Source: Sanguinoderma infundibulare (lineage: Eukaryota; Basidiomycota; Agaricomycetes; Polyporales; Polyporaceae). Taken from it: a stretch of 64,000 nucleotides of DNA. Position 1 is the stretch's first letter. Each line of letters begins with the position of its first letter. Under the pieces are notes generated by a model. It was not told where the DNA came from. It saw nothing but the letters and a program-made list of their open reading frames with translations, and made no database searches. The position numbers were made by a program, and so were the translations under genes. Where the stretch lies: NCBI GenBank assembly GCA_032821775.1, contig JAVLRN010000008.1, positions 2,728,001-2,792,000 on the forward strand, read 5' to 3'. This document shows, in pieces, positions 12,202 through 21,737 of this stretch.

Positions 12202-13494
12202 CTACGTCGCCTCCCCGCACGCACTGGTCGTTGTCGCCGTGGTCACGCGTTCGCGGTAGCTAGCCAGCGGCCCCTCCGTCCCAAACCAGTCGATATCGGT
12301 GAACCACTTCTCGGCATCGTCCCCACCGCCAGCCGTACTAGGGCCGCCACTTGTGCAGGCGGCATCTACGACGTTGCTACTCTGTTCGACGGGTTCGGGA
12401 CGTTCGGCGACAGCGCACGAGCTTGATCCAGGGGAAGGCTGGCTAACGTCCGAAGGTGGCACAGTGGATGTCGTCAGGTCGCCGTTACAAGCCCCATCGG
12501 AAAGGGTATCCAAGTGATCTTGAGTGGGAGGTGTGGCCGGGATATGGGCGAAGTTGCCGAGCCCTGGGGAGAGAACGAGGTCAGGTGAAAGGCGAGTGCC
12601 AGCGTCAAGAACGAGTGCGCCAGCCTCTTCGGAAAGTTGGCGCGGAGGTGAACTAGCGAACGAGTGCACGGCAGGGGTGTTCGACCCAGCTGAGGACGCA
12701 GTAAGAGTGGGAGACCCGCTACCGGAAGAACTCGCAGCGTCATCGTTACGTCCGTTGATGTCGTTCGTTCGGGCTGGGCCAGCGGGAGTCGGAGAGCCTT
12801 GAAAAGACCAGGATTGTCCGTGATCAGGGATGACGTTAGCGGGAGGTGTTCTTTGGGAGGTCCTGCGAACGACGTTCTCATCCGTGCTGCTATACTTGGG
12901 CGGGCTGGGGTCGTCGCGACTGGCAAAGGTCACAGCGAAGCGTGACAACGCACGGGTGGGGCTTGAATCCGAGCCAGAGGTGGCGGAGCTAGCGGGGGAT
13001 GCAAGGGAGACCTCGGTACTGACGCCGTTGACGCAAGTTGGGCAGGAACACGGCAGACGGATGTTGAGTCCAGAGGTGCAAGATTGGCAAGCCCGGGCAG
13101 ACCTGGTTTGAAGGGTCGAATGGGCCGGTGGAGGGGTTTCGGGGAGGAAAGGGAGGGGACCATGAGCGTTGTGAGGAGGAGCAAGGCCTGGAGGAGGGAA
13201 CTTGAGGATAATGGTGTTGCGCCCATTGGATAGATAGGAGATGCTGCTGTGGCGGATGCGAGTGTCAATGTGGGCGTCGAGGAGATGACGTTGGGTAGTG
13301 CGCTTTCGCCACCTGATGACGAGGGCAAATGCGCCGATAAGGGCGATTCCGAAGAGAACGGCGGCAATAGATACGGCAAAGTTGAAGAGATTGGGGTACC
13401 TGACATTGAACGGCATCGGGCCAGAAGGTGATGATTGGTTAACATGAGTGCGGTGGCCGACGTAAGGCGTGGGGGAATCCTCGGGTACGGACAT
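12202..13494 (-). CDS. Single-pass membrane protein with Ser/Pro-rich cytosolic tail and PPxY motif
   Basis: A single open frame of 430 codons with no recognised catalytic domain. Residues about 36-62 (LFNFAVSIAAVLFGIALIGAFALVIRW) form one strong transmembrane helix, immediately followed by RKRTTQR, so the long C-terminal part is probably cytosolic by the positive-inside rule. There is no cleavable signal peptide; the N-terminus is short and polar. Residues about 130-155 hold a cysteine cluster (ACQSCTSG, then LPCSCPTC). A PPKY motif at about residue 200 fits the PPxY consensus bound by WW domains of Rsp5/Nedd4 ubiquitin ligases. The remainder is low-complexity Ser/Pro/Thr. Agaricomycete genomes encode many such tails; function unknown. 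An upstream exon cannot be excluded. Confidence 0.65.
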   Translation of the reverse strand: MSVPEDSPTPYVGHRTHVNQSSPSGPMPFNVRYPNLFNFAVSIAAVLFGIALIGAFALVIRWRKRTTQRHLLDAHIDTRIRHSSISYLSNGRNTIILKFPPPGLAPPHNAHGPLPFLPETPPPAHSTLQTRSARACQSCTSGLNIRLPCSCPTCVNGVSTEVSLASPASSATSGSDSSPTRALSRFAVTFASRDDPSPPKYSSTDENVVRRTSQRTPPANVIPDHGQSWSFQGSPTPAGPARTNDINGRNDDAASSSGSGSPTLTASSAGSNTPAVHSFASSPPRQLSEEAGALVLDAGTRLSPDLVLSPGLGNFAHIPATPPTQDHLDTLSDGACNGDLTTSTVPPSDVSQPSPGSSSCAVAERPEPVEQSSNVVDAACTSGGPSTAGGGDDAEKWFTDIDWFGTEGPLASYRERVTTATTTSACGEAT

Positions 13495-13807
13495 TGTGAC
13501 GGTCTGTGGGAAGTGAGAGGAGACCGCAACAGGAGGAAACGCATCTGACGAGAGGTTATAAACTCCTGCATCGAGGCTGCCATCAAGGCTGACAGTGTGC
13601 GATCGACGTCAGCCACTCATTACAGCGAACGCTTGGGGCCACAATGCTCCAAACCTGTGCATTTGCTGTATTATGGGTTCGGCCACTGCTCATAAAAAAT
13701 ACTCGAGATCCATTGGACCCAACTTGTGCACATTACGTACATGACCCGGATACTTGGTTGTGGAAGAAGAGAGCAACTACGCACCGGGTGCCAAGATCCC
13801 GCTCTTA
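13495..13807. other. Intergenic
   Basis: About 310 bases lie between the membrane-protein start and the alpha-galactosidase stop, both genes being on the minus strand. It must contain the membrane-protein promoter. I see no other feature. Confidence 0.45.
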
Positions 13808-16250
13808 CTAATACACCAATGGGGTCGAGCACAAGGGGGGCCCGAATTGTCTGGCTCGTCTCCAGCATCCGTCAACAATAAAGCTACAACACCGTGTCCT
13901 GGAACGGCTTGAGCAGTGAAGTTGCGCACAGCGGTTCCGTTGTCAGTGTGCGCCCAGAGATCCTGTCATACGACCACAGTAAGAATGTGAGAGTAATTAA
14001 TTTGGAGAGGGATGTCAGACATACGCGGACAGAATACTGGCGGCCGGCGCGGATCCATGGTGACTCAGTGAGATTAAAGAACAAGTCGGCTGGTTCATCG
14101 AGCGTGTTGATCTTGGAGGAATATCTTCAGCAACAACCACCGTTAGTCCGAAACAAAGACCATGTACCAGCATGAAGATAGTGCCATTTTGAGACTCGCC
14201 GCTCCAGTACTGGGCGGGGTGACTCGAATTGCTGACCCAGTCGGGCTGTTGAATGCCGTACATTAGCTCGACGCCCCGGAAAACAATAAGGCTTATGCCG
14301 TACATTTATACCCCAACGGAATGGTGTGACGCTGGTCCCGACAGCGTTGTCTTGATTGATGGCGAGTATTTCCTGATTCTTGAGGATAGCAAGGTTCTCG
14401 TCGCTGATTGTGGCAAGCTGCAAACGATGTGAGCTTCCCGTGCTTCGATATGATTAGAGACGATGCGACTTACGTCGGCACTGATGAGTAGAGGCGACTT
14501 CATGAGAGCCCATACGGTAAAGTGGGTCTTCGCCTCGTTGAATGTGAGGTTACCGTTGCCTCTGTCATGCATGAAGTAGGTATCGCCCCGAATGATACCC
14601 GTGAAACTCACACTTCGAGCTAGAAAAGTACAGATGGCGGGCGTGGATTAGCAAGGGGTGCATACCGTCATGGAGCGACACTGACAATATCCATGTCGTT
14701 GTGGCCGTAGAAGTCAGATGCCCAGGCGATAAACGAATTCCTAGGGATTAGGGATAGGGGCAGAACGAAGCATGACAAACGTGGAGTTGACTTACTGGTT
14801 AATGATGTCGGTGATGGAGGGCCAATTTGGGCCTACGAAGACTAAGTATCAGCATCAAACAGGAAACGCAGAGTGGATGATTCATACTTATGTCGCCAGT
14901 TGTCTGAGGCGGAGAGAAATCATCAGCACTGTGCACAGAGTAGGAGATTAGATTCATGAGCACTTACTCGCCAGCTCTGGCCGTACCGTCGGGCCCACAA
15001 CCAGGGTTGCTCCTGAGCGCCTCGGGTCAATGAGTAGACAGCAAAAGACAAGTTCACAATCGCACCTCGCCCCACTCACAAAGGGACAGTATAAGCGGAG
15101 GCTTCCCAGTATCCTCAGCGAGCTGCGTGATAGCGTCCGCAATGCGCTGATATTCTGTCAGTACCAGGTGCAGAGTCAGTCAGGAAATTGGGGAATTGTA
15201 GGTGAGGGGCCTTAACTTCCGACGATCCCCTGACGGATGACGTCGTCATACGGTACTTGTATGATGGTTAGAGGGATAAAGAGAGACAATTTGATAGTAG
15301 GGGTCTCGTACTTGCGCAGTTGTCGAACCTGAACCGATCTGGGTTGGAGTGGGGGTGAAGGAGAGGAGTGGTGGACGTACTTGAGATAATCAAAGCCCCA
15401 ATCTTGGAACTGCTTTGCGTCCCGATATTCGTTTTGGAAAGAGCCGGGGTAGAGCTGACAAGTGAACCAACCCGAATCGCTGTACTACAACGTATGAGAG
15501 TCGAGTGAGATCTGGGACAAGAGCCAGGGCGGGTATTTGACTGACGATTCCAGCATTGCTGGAACGAGAGACTTGCGGTGAGAAGGATGGAGGGCAAGAG
15601 ATGGAGAGGTAGAGGACACGTACAGACCAAGGGCATGGATCTGATCGGTGAGATGGTTCATTCCTGAGGGAAAGCGAACTGGATCTGGGAGAGAGAGAGA
15701 TGAGGAGGAAATGGGAGAGAGGGAGATTTAAGGGAACAGACGGGATAGGATGTCTCCTTGAGCGCTGCGATTCTTGTCTGAGTAGCAATCGTCGAGGTTG
15801 ACACGAGTGTAGCCGACATCCTGGAGAGGAGCATGTGGGAAATGAAAGAAATATGAGAGATGTGGGTGCTGACTTTGAGGCCGAGATTAACGAGGTAGTG
15901 GGCAGCTTCGAGGACGATGGACTGGTTGATGTTACACTGCAGGGCGGACTGTATGTAAAAAAGACGAATGGGGGCATGAGAGGGCAGGGAAAGAAGAACA
16001 TACACCGTAGGCGTTCCAAGCTTGGGAAGATATGGTGAGGAAGTGTCGGTGGATGAAGAGAGGAGGTGCTCACTGTTGTATCCGAGGGCTTGAGGTATGA
16101 TGAGTGGGAGAGACTGCAAGGAAGGAAGAAAGGGAGCTGACCTGGAAGCTTTCCTACACGATTGTCGAGAGCTTGAGTGTGGGTGGGATGGGTGGAGAAG
16201 AGGGTGGCACCGGCGAGGAAGGAAGCGACGAGAAGGAGGAAAGAGCCCAT
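13808..16250 (-). CDS. Secreted alpha-galactosidase, glycoside hydrolase family 27
   Basis: GH27 enzymes hydrolyse terminal alpha-1,6-galactose from raffinose-type sugars and galactomannan with retention. The chosen start (16250) gives a clean signal peptide (MGSFLLLVASFLAGATLF), then DNRVGKLPALGYNTWNAYGC and NINQSIVLEAAHYLVNLGLK once short introns are removed. Later exons show GYTRVNLDDCYSDKNRSAQG, DAKQFQDWGFDYLKFDNCA (nucleophile Asp in KFDNC), PYDDVIRQGI, SWRTTGDI (acid/base Asp), DFYGHNDMD, the block TVWALMKSPLLISADVSRI, then ENLAILKNQEILAINQDNAV. The last exon holds MFFNLTESPWIRAGRQYSVR and a C-terminal beta domain ending at 13808. It is fragmented into more than ten small exons with introns near 50 nt; not every junction was fixed. 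An ORF upstream (16538-16293, MFSLISAVVIFSLIALAF) is also hydrophobic and could be an alternative first exon. Confidence 0.9.
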
Positions 16251-16781
16251 GAGGGCAGTAGTCGCTGACGAGATTGGGGAGAATGCTGATAGTTAGGAAA
16301 TGAGCATACGAAAGGCGTGGCCCAGTGTGTATGAATAAGAGAAGGGAAACGTACCACGGGGGGAGGCCAAGCGGTTGGGCAGGAAGGACAGTAGAATGCG
16401 TTCTGAAGCGAGTTTGTGATTGGGGGCAGGAGGATGGTTGGCCATCGCGGGAGAACCTTGGACGGGACGAGAGCAAGAGGCATGGAAGGCGAGGGCAATC
16501 AGTGAGAAGATGACGACGGCTGAGATCAGGCTGAACATCGCTTACTGGGACATGTCATCGCATATGGCGGCTGTGTTCGGGTAGAGTCCTGAGATGGGGG
16601 ACTGACCGCTCGCATCGTGCCCACCGTCGACGAGGAGGAGGTTAGAGCCCGGTTAGAGCTCTCTTAGAGCCATCGAGCCGCCCACTATGACGTCGTTCGA
16701 TCACGTGATCAGTGAACTCGAAAGACGAACCCGACGACAATCACAACCGCGACCGCGACCACGACCACGACGACGGCCATC

Positions 16782-18663
16782 ATGCGCAACGTCGCCGCCC
16801 CTCTGACAAAGACCGGGCTTGTTGTATTACTTCTCTCTCTCCCCGCCGTCATCGCCCTGCCCGTCCACGACTCGCTGACTCGGCCTTGCTTGTCGCTCTT
16901 GCCGGTTGTCTTGTCCCTCCTCCCGCTCCCCGTCCTCGCTGCCGTCAAGTATTTCTACCTCCGTTTTCGCAGGGGTCAATCCATCCATACTGCCCACTGT
17001 CGCTCTTCCTCAACCATCAGCCATCCCTCGTCCTTGTTCAGAGCCCTCAGTCCCTACCTCGTCGGCGTCCTCGGTTCTCCTCGCTGGGAAACAACCATCT
17101 CTTGCAGGATGCACGCTTCACTATCCCGTCTTGTCCTCCGTCCTCCCCCTTTCCCTCTCCCTCCCCGCCCCATCTTCTCCCACTCGGTCTCCTCTCTCAA
17201 CCCTCCCCCCGTCCTCCACCCCATCGCCCCTTCTACTCTTCCCAACGTTTTCCCTCTTCCCCTCCATCCCTCTCCTTGGTCTTCTCTCATTCCTCTTCAC
17301 CCTCCCTGCCCTTCCTCTTCCGCTCGATTCATCCCTCCTTCCATTCGCCCACTCTCATCGTCCTCCCCAACCCTCATGCAGGTCATGGCCCCCGTGCTCA
17401 TTTCGTCCTACCAACAGTCCTCTTCTCTTTGCCCTACAATCCCCTCTTCCTTTCCCACCGATTCTGACCGTCAGCTATCAGCCGCTACGGCTAATTCATG
17501 TACGCTTCTTTTGTCCTCTCCCTCTCCGTTTTCCTTTCTCACCTGCCCTCTCCCAGCTCTGCCTTTCTACACCCCTCTCACCTCTCCCGCCACTCCTATC
17601 ATCCCGTCCCCATCCCTCGTCAAACACCTCTCCCCCTTGTCAATCTCGCCATCCCCGCCCTCTTTATCTGTCCCCATCTTCCATTCCCCTCTCGTCCCAC
17701 GCATCCCAGTTCCCAATCCCGTCCACACTCCTTCCCTCAGGCCCCACAGTTGCCTCGTCTTGCCTCGTCACTGGCAGACCGATCAAGAAATCCCACTTGT
17801 CTCTCTCTTTCAAAGCTCCACTCACTCTAGCCCCCCTTCTCGTCCGCCGACCTCATTTGACTCCTTGCCAGACTCTGTCCATCCGACCCCCAGCCAGCTC
17901 GACATCGTCAAGGCTACTGGCAACATACCTCGTTCTCTGTCTTCTCCTGCTACCAGCTTCCTCGTCCCGTCTCCATCTCTGCCACCTATCTCTCGTGCCC
18001 CTAGCCCGGCCTTCTCTTCCCCTCCTAGCTTCCGATCTCACACCTGGGAGCTTCCTGACCTCCACGACATCGACGGCGAACTCGACGTGGACGCCATCTC
18101 TCGTGCTCTCGGCATAGGCCTTGGACTCGGACTTCCTTCCTCTCCCTCCACAGCTAGTCATCGTTCCGCCCCATCTGAACACGACTCGTCCGGTCCTTCC
18201 AGTTCGATCATCGAAAGTGAAAGCGAAGACGCCAGCGATATGGACTTGCCCTTCGATGGTCAACGTAGCCCTACCTCGTGCCCAGGGAGCTGTACCAAGA
18301 CCTATGGCTGGGGAACGCACGACGGTCGCTTGGCGGCGTTCTTGGGAATCAGCATTCAGATGCATATCCACGGCCAGCCACTATCTGTCATTCCGGAAGA
18401 AACTCGGAGCGAGGTCGAATCCAATGTCGGAAGCGTCAAGCATGACAAGGATAGTCAGGTCGCGACTGTGCCCGAAATCAGTGCGGTCGATTCCTACGAT
18501 AGGATGGACGTTGAAGAAGCCAGAACTAATCCGCAGAGTGCGAGTGGCGTCTGGGATGGGAGTTGGAGAGAAGGAGAATCTGTGACTAGGTGTGTCGTCT
18601 TTATTCGTCAAGGACGGCATCCTGACACCGTATCTCTAGCAGGCTCAGCATCGGCGTTGCGTG
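16782..18663 (+). CDS. Putative Ser/Pro-rich protein with N-terminal hydrophobic segments (weakly supported)
   Basis: One frame is open from 16782 to 18746 (654 codons). The N-terminus has two hydrophobic stretches (GLVVLLLSLPAVIALP and LLPVVLSLLPLPVLAAVKYF) that could be a signal or anchor plus a membrane helix. The middle (about 16980-17850) is an extreme C/T-rich stretch, and a second frame is also open there (16906-18117), so openness alone is poor evidence. The C-terminal third looks more protein-like: WELPDLHDIDGELDVDAI, SRALGIGLGLGLPSS, acidic ESESEDASDMDLPFD, and YDRMDVEEARTN. A plausible last intron (18589-18640) changes the end to VTRLSIGVAW with a stop at 18663. Parts of the middle may be intronic. 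It is divergent from the alpha-galactosidase gene. No family recognised. Confidence 0.4.
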
Positions 18664-19040
18664 GTGAGCATTGTTCTGTACCTGACCCCACTGTCTCGAC
18701 AATATGTCGCCCTGCGATACCCTGTGTCACCTTGTGTGGACGGTGATGTGTCAACAGCTTACGTTCATCCCTACTTTCTTTATGGCATATCTGGAGAATT
18801 GTATCACTAGTCAAAGGTTCAGTCTCAGGTCATGTAGCGTACCACATACCAAGCAATTCAATTCCTAGCTCTTTTATGACGACAGCAGCTACGTCTAGCT
18901 ACATCCGCTGTGTAACGTTTGGAGCCACGGAAGCTGTGCAGCCAGCATGAGATTACTATGTAGTACTTTTGCACCGCGACCCTTGAGCTCGACCATCCAT
19001 TGCCTTTCAACTGCCAGCCGTTCGCGGCGCAAGTTAGCAG

Positions 19041-20922
19041 ATGCATGCACGAAATCCATACAGGGACCCGCCCGACTTTCAGCAGCTCGCAGAGGCTTAT
19101 CCTCCTCTCCGAAAGCAGTGAGTCCGCCGTACTCGTATGGAGGTGGGCCCAGATGACAATGTGACTAGCATCATTGTCACTGTACACGGGACGACAATCG
19201 ACTTCACAGACGAAGCCTCTCAGAGGTGAGTCCTTGATGTAAATATTGACCGTGTCCACACAACGCCAACCAGTGGAACACAGGAGACTGACAGAAGCTA
19301 TCCTGCATCGAGATTTTGGACTGGAGTTGGATTTGCCCCTTAACAGACTTTGTCCACCGGTATGGAGCACCAGCTATTCATTGGACAACGTGTGCTGAAG
19401 GTCTTCCAGGTACCAAACAGGTTCGTCTGTTGTGTTCGCTTCTCGTTCTCATTATCGACTCGACCGACGTAGGTTGAACTACATTCTATGGCTGGAGGAC
19501 GTTATGGAAGCATGTACTCTCACGAGCCATCCCAACAATCCTGTTCAGATTGTACGAGGTTTGGATATGTGAGTTATTGTCATGAGCAAAGCTTCATTCC
19601 GCTGACGTATCCCCGTGTCAGAGGGACCGGCGCGTCTGCGATATATCCTCTCCTTGGATGCAGCACGCACCCCAATTGGATATTTTCCGCCACAGGTCCG
19701 TCAGTACTTGGACTGAAGTGGGGACTGATTATATACTTCATTAGACATCGATGATATATCTACGGAATATGCTCGAAAGAACGTGGAAACCAATGGATTG
19801 CAAGACAGGGTTGCTGTCATCTCCGCCGATCCAAGCGGTCCTGTACTCCTCCCACTGACCCAGAGGTAAGAATGCCTCCGTATATCAATCTCTTTTGAGA
19901 AAGCTGACGTATCGAAAGCGACTTGGTCTACGATTTCGTGATGTGCAATCCGCCGTTCTATAGCAGTCGTGAAGACGTCATGCAGTCGGCAGACGCGAAG
20001 GAGCTTGGCCCGAACGCGGTATACCCCATACTTTTCTGGTACAACGCTCTTTTCTCATTAGGAAATATGCCAGGTATGTACAGGGGCAGATGTGGAGATG
20101 ATAACGCCGGGAGGTGAGGCGGCGTTTGTCGGAAGAATGGTCGAGGAAAGTTTGGTTTTGAAAGACAAATGCCGGTGAGTTACTCGTGTCCCACCGCACA
20201 GCCCAATGAAACACGCAATGTAGATGGTATACATCGATGCTAGGCAAATTGTCAAGCTTGAACTATATCGTACAAGTGTTGCGGGAACACAAGGTAACGT
20301 TATCCTGTCTGTCAGAGAGTTCTATACTCATCAGGCGGACAGCTCGACAACTATGCTGTGTCGGAACTCGTTCAGGGTCAAACGAGGCGTTGGGTAATCG
20401 GTTGGTCTTTTGGAGACACCCGCCTCCCAGATGTAGGTATTCTTCTCTGGGAAGACTGTGGGCGGAGTATTAACTATTCAAGAGTCGATGGCTAGACTCT
20501 CCTATCCTGGAATGCAGAACCTCATGCCCACTCGAAATACCTCAAGGCAGCGGCTTTCCGAATCAGTCAACATTCAGCAACTCGTCCCGACCCTCTCAGC
20601 CATCATCCGTTCAATCGACGGTGTGGTCGCAAACTTTGCAAGGCAAGAACCAGATGTCCTGGACATAATTGTCTCGGCGCATGGAAACACTTGGTCTCGG
20701 GCAGCTAGAAGGAAAAGGAAGGACTCAACGCACATTGAATCGGGCGCATTGGGAGAGACTCGTATGACCACTCGGATCCGATACGAGGACGGCAAGGGAG
20801 AGGAGGCGAGCGGGAGTTTGGCTTTCGACTGGGTGAAGGGGAGAGATCGGAGCTTGTTCGAAAGTTTTTCTAGTCACGTCCAGCGGAAGGTGGCGGACGC
20901 CGTAGGAGGTCGTATTCATTAA
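19041..20922 (+). CDS. METTL16: METTL16-type RNA N6-adenosine methyltransferase
   Basis: METTL16/RlmF-family enzymes use S-adenosylmethionine to methylate adenosine, in U6 snRNA in eukaryotes. Twelve exons join into 438 residues with every phase consistent: 19041-19117, 19169-19225, 19284-19359, 19410-19420, 19473-19568, 19622-19695, 19745-19865, 19919-20018, 20074-20174, 20224-20293, 20343-20436, 20483-20922. The start gives MHARNPYRDPPDFQQLAEAY, matching the METTL16 N-terminus (MHxRNxYxDxPPDF). Then come RLNYILWLEDVM, the SAM-binding loop LDIGTGASAIYPLLG, the catalytic CNPPFYSS (NPPF), GGEAAFVGRMVEESL, RWYTSMLGKLSSL and GQTRRWVIGWSFGD. The C-terminus has HGNTWSRAARRKRKD. The vertebrate-type vertebrate-conserved C-terminal regions are absent, as in fungi. 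The exon 11/12 junction is inferred from frame and is the least certain. Confidence 0.92.
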
Positions 20923-20976
20923 ACAGGCTAGTTGCATTATCACAGCGATCATGACGGTTCGTAGGGGTTATAATTA

Positions 20977-21543
20977 TCAGAGCTTTGAGCCAAACGAATG
21001 GTCGAGAAGTTTCTGCAAGGCAGATCGTGTTTCAAACGGAATACGGACGCTCTTCCGGGATTGCCTGTCGACGAAAACGTGGGTGTACCCCCCGACAACG
21101 CTTGGAGTTTCCTGCCCTTCTTGAAAGACTGCGACTTCGTACGAGACCGAACTAGACCCAAGTCTGGTCACTCTAAGACCAAGGTCGAGGACTGACGGGA
21201 AGGACAGAGGCGAAAAGAAGTGGGAGAAGGAGGAGACGACGACAGCGATGAGGGGGGAGGTGGTCGGAGAGAGGCGGGCATGTTGGATAAGGTAGGTGTT
21301 GACGATGGAATCGAAGAGGTGGTAGTAGACAGAGTTGTTGATGTGCGAGTACTGGTCGTTATCGATCCTAGGCGAGGGAGCGTTGTCAGTGCCAGAAACG
21401 ATGTGGTGCATTGGTGAGCACATTGCGAACCAGCGGGTGCGGTAAGAGAGGAAGAAGGCGTAGTCACCGCGCGCCCGTCTCTTGAGCTCCTGGACATCGC
21501 CCAGAGTCATGTCTACGCCATCCATGAGCTGCGCGTTAAGCAA
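20977..21543 (-). CDS. Hotdog-fold thioesterase (4HBT/FadM-like)
   Basis: Two exons, 21543-21422 and 21367-20977, give 170 residues with a 54-nt intron (21421-21368). Splicing restores the family signature TRWFAMIDNDQYSHINNSVY: the D-x-D-x-x-x-H-x-N-N pattern includes the catalytic-type Asp of acyl-CoA thioesterases. The rest follows the hotdog fold (LGLRVTRLGSSSVSYEVAVF, then VVGGYTHVFVDRQSRKSVRI). These enzymes hydrolyse acyl-CoA thioesters; the substrate cannot be read from sequence. The first codon is uncertain: ATG at 21543 (MLNAQLMDGVDM) and an internal ATG (MDGVDM) are both possible, and a GC-AG intron could attach a further 5' exon, but that would overlap the divergent gene starting at 21738. 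Confidence 0.85.
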   Translation of the reverse strand: MLNAQLMDGVDMTLGDVQELKRRARGDYAFFLSYRTRWFAMCSPMHHIVSGTDNAPSPRIDNDQYSHINNSVYYHLFDSIVNTYLIQHARLSPTTSPLIAVVVSSFSHFFSPLSFPSVLDLGLRVTRLGSSSVSYEVAVFQEGQETPSVVGGYTHVFVDRQSRKSVRIPFETRSALQKLLDHSFGSKL

Positions 21544-21737
21544 GGCAATTGACTACAACTTGCCTTTCAAGTCGTCGTCAGAGACCAACCAAACCGAGTC
21601 CGAGCCTGAGGCCTGAGCATCAGTAGGCTGAGAAGGGCAAGAGGCTGACACTGGTCGCACATTCTGCCCAGCCCGGCGCTTGAGATCAAGACCTTGTCCA
21701 GCGACGACGACGACGACCGACGACAACCTCACGCACG

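Noticed and set aside
16906..18117. 403-codon plus-strand frame
   Set aside because: Open because the tract is C/T-rich; the other frame has the better C-terminal composition, and both cannot be real over the same length.
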